NCBI GenBank assembly: GCA_014843695.1
Contig: CM026400.1
Span: 42,081,983-42,145,982, forward strand
Length of the DNA stretch: 64,000 nucleotides
From: Archivesica marissinica
Lineage: Eukaryota; Mollusca; Bivalvia; Venerida; Vesicomyidae
Direction: 5' to 3'
Shown: positions 61,357-64,000 of the stretch, piece by piece
How the letters are laid out: the number at the start of each line of letters is the position of its first letter
Position numbering within the stretch: position 1 is the first letter of the stretch
The notes under the pieces: model-generated
Databases searched by the model: none
Seen by the model: the letters and a program-made list of their open reading frames with translations, nothing else
Told to the model about the DNA's origin: nothing
Program-made: the position numbers and the translations under genes

Positions 61357-61567
61357 CTGTAAAAACAAGAGATACAGCCAAGTAAATCAACACGTCAGCT
61401 GACACTGCTTGGAATAAAAAAAACCCACACCATCCGATAAGGAACACTGGACCTCCCCAATTCTGATAAATAACCTCAAAATAACATCAAACATAATTGG
61501 AAATTTTGTGTCATTTTCACTATTCTCAGAACCGGGTTGGAGCGAGCATTTCCCCCCAGACGTATAC

Positions 61568-61610
61568 CTCTCGATCTGACTCTGTGCTTGCGTGTCAAGT
61601 TCTCTCAAAC
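61568..61610 (-). CDS. Candidate penultimate exon, 43 bp
   Basis: The acceptor is ATTTATTATAG and the donor GAGAG then GTATAC. It codes LRELDTQAQSQIE plus two bases, phase-matched to the exon at 61275-61356 across a 211-bp intron. Without splicing, the same frame stays open to 61387, so a single longer terminal exon (ending QCQLTC) is an alternative. Confidence 0.4.
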
Positions 61611-62395
61611 CTATAATAAATAGAAAACAACATGTTTACACAAGTCATATTCATCACGTCACAACCTATAACAAACACAGTACCACGTAACAGATACCAA
61701 CGCTCGGCTAAAACCGTTTGTATTTTTCTTTAAAATAATTTGCAGCACTTTCAATTACAATCGGGAAATATGGACTATATTTTTGTTTAAAACAAACACT
61801 ATTATAACTTGACCATTTCGTAATACATATAATTTCTTAAATCAGATAATTAGACTTTATATTTACCACGGAGATGAATTTACATAAGCTTTGTATTAAG
61901 CTTGTTTTCAAATCCTATTTGTCTTACAATCATTTATAATAGTTGTATATGTATATATATGTAACAGAACAAATAAATAATGTTTAAACTAAAACAGTTT
62001 GCGACTGGTTAAATTATAATTATATACATTAATGTTAATCAATAGCGGGTAATATTGTCCGGGTAATATTGTCTGATGGCTTATTTTTCCTAGTGTTTTA
62101 CATGTACATGTATTTAGAAAATCTCCATTGTTAAATTTTGTACCAAATGTGACCTCCGTAAAACCACTCTTATCCGACATCCCCTCCAAACCGGACTTGT
62201 TTCCACAGCCGAATTTCCCCCTTTTATGTTCATTGTAATAAAAAAAACCTCTAATCCGGGAAAACTGGACGAAATTTCGTAACATTTTGTACAACCACAC
62301 AAACAACCGAGCTAAATATGAAGAACACATGAATTTATTCAGAACAATTTTTATTCACCAGTTTGAGAACATAGAAGCATATAGTAACAGTATCA
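61611..62395. other. AT-rich sequence, no gene recognised
   Basis: The part at 62130-62290 has phrases (CCTCTAATCCGGGAAAACTG) of a dispersed element also seen near 58045. Otherwise nothing is recognised. Confidence 0.4.
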
Positions 62396-63260
62396 CAGGG
62401 CTCAGACTAGACCCAAATGTTTGGGAGAAGTGAGAAAGCGCGCGATTGCGGTTATTATCCGTGGTTATTATTTTATAAATTTCAACATAATAAGGCTAAA
62501 ATAAAACAATATCAGGGTCCATTCTAGAGAGTGGTGTGTGCGAAATAGTCGCCCTAGGGACCCTGACTACGTCCTCTGTTGCATGGATATGAGTGCAAGA
62601 CTTTATTGTCTAGTGGCATGTCGATCACAGCATTATAGTATACATGTGACATTGCACATGTAACAAGATATTCTTCTGTCAGGGTCCATTCTAGAGAGTG
62701 ATGTGTGCGAAATAGTCGCCCTAGGGACCCTGACTACGTCCTCTGTTGCATGGATATGAGTGCAAGACTTTATTGTCTAGTGGCATGTCGATCACAGCAT
62801 TATAGTATACATGTGACATTGCACATGTAACAAGATATTCTTCTGTCAGGGTCCATTCTAGAGAGTGATGTGTGCGAAATAGTCGCCCTAGGGACCCTGA
62901 CTACGTCCTCTGTTGCATGGATATGAGTGCAAGACTTTATTGTCTAGTGGCATGTCGATCACAGCATTATAGTATACATGTGACATTGCACATGTAACAA
63001 GGTATTCTCGTCACATAACTGTAGTAGAAATGGTAAATATATATATATACAGTCTTAGACATCTTAGAAGGATAAATACACCGGGTATTATATCCACCCG
63101 GTCTACCCCCGACTGGCACAAATTCCTGTGTGAGCGGAGATATGAAAATGAACACATACCGAGATTACAGCAGCCCTCATAGCCCTATAACATCTAGTTA
63201 TAATAATTATGATAGGTAAAATCACCACTTTTAGATGATGTACAGTGTATTTTAACCACC
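62396..63260. repeat. 167-bp tandem chimera of M2 and repeat R, then the rest of repeat R
   Basis: Three units start at 62514, 62680 and 62847. Each joins an M2 piece (GGGTCCATTCTAGAGAGTG ... CGCCCTAGGGACCCTGACTA) to part of repeat R (TCTAGTGGCATGTCGATCAC ... ACATGTAACAAG). The last unit continues into the remainder of repeat R to about 63260, without the two insertions seen in the 41.5-43.0 kb copy. Confidence 0.88.
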
Positions 63261-64000
63261 TTAGAAACCTATGCGGCGGCGACTTAAAATATATTTAACA
63301 GAACAGTCAGTCTGCATTTAATTTGTTACAACCATGTAATCACAGTTAATCCCTTGTTCCACGGGCATGTCGATCATTACTGATTGGATAACAATTGATG
63401 ATTTAACATATTTGATGCCTCAAGGGTTTCAACTGGAACAATGGAATATGCGAGTCATACGTGACCTATATAAACATATATTTTAACATTGGTGAATTAG
63501 TGTTTCCCCCTAAAGTAATCGGCTAAGGGATTATACTCGTGTACAGAAACCTAGATTAGATGTATGGAAATCGTGATAACGCAGTTCTGAGGTTCGCCTA
63601 TAAAAACGATGAAGATATACAGAATGGCTTGTGCCAAATTAAATGTGTATTTGCATTATCTCGATGTACCCTTTGATCACCGCACACAGGAGTGCATATT
63701 CGTGTTGAATAATGTTTTTAAATGACGCAATCACTGTGGCAGATTTGGAATTGATGGGTCCTGGGTTCGATACACATGTAGCAACACGTATGTAGTGTCC
63801 TTGAGCAACTCAAGGCACCTCACACACATTTCTTAGTATTGGTTAACCGCTTATTGGATAAGCATGACTAGGGAAGTCATGAGGTGGTTGACATTGTGTA
63901 AACAGGTAAATACATGATCAAGATTAATCAGTAAATTATTGAATTTAATTATGTATTCTGTCCGAAAACAATGCATGTTTCAGATCAACAAATCTGCATA
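63261..64000. other. Unique sequence with a SINE-like fragment (about 63740-63830)
   Basis: GGGTCCTGGGTTCGATACAC followed by GTGTCCTTGAGCAACTCAAG resembles a tRNA-derived SINE with a B box. No gene seen. Confidence 0.4.

Overview
The window looks like eukaryotic, non-vertebrate animal DNA, most likely a mollusc (possibly a bivalve). The genes are split by long introns with GT/AG borders. There are several families of tRNA-headed SINEs, small terminal-inverted-repeat elements with clear target duplications, a non-LTR reverse transcriptase remnant and a Tc1-type transposon. The species call is inference only. About 40% of the window is tandem repeat, and a 1000-base run of N (8720-9719) is an assembly gap inside the largest satellite.

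Layout, left to right. 0.86-6.6 kb: at least four phase-compatible exons of a minus-strand gene I cannot name. One exon carries two motifs resembling ubiquitin-binding MIU helices. 2.7-3.9 kb: a 5'-truncated non-LTR retrotransposon. 8.7-18.1 kb: a gap followed by a 21-bp satellite. 18.7-19.2 kb: a plus-strand open frame of unknown product. 20-24.3 kb: 55-bp and 51-bp satellites and amplified SINE tails. 28.2-56.6 kb (minus): a complete gene of 12 coding exons plus a probable 5' UTR exon. The coding exons total 2598 nt and would encode 865 residues: an RGG-rich N-terminus, several dsRBD-like modules and an R3H-like C-terminus, most like NF-kappa-B-repressing factor (NKRF). Its introns hold at least ten minisatellites and many mobile elements. 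46.98-48.46 kb: a dead Tc1-like transposon in one of its introns. 58.8-60.7 kb: a three-deep nest of DNA elements. 61.27-61.61 kb: two possible terminal exons of another minus-strand gene. 62.5-63.3 kb: a tandemly amplified chimera of two repeats.

The main observation is that many minisatellites are not placed at random in introns. Their units span or touch exon borders: donors (0.86, 6.49 and 40.98 kb), acceptors (28.72 and 37.17 kb, possibly 46.80 kb, with one array abutting the acceptor at 6.62 kb) and the stop codon with 3' UTR (28.21 kb). Each array adds copies of a splice site with a piece of exon or, at the 3' end, of the last codons, stop and AATAAA. This occurs in two independent genes and is the feature most worth following up.
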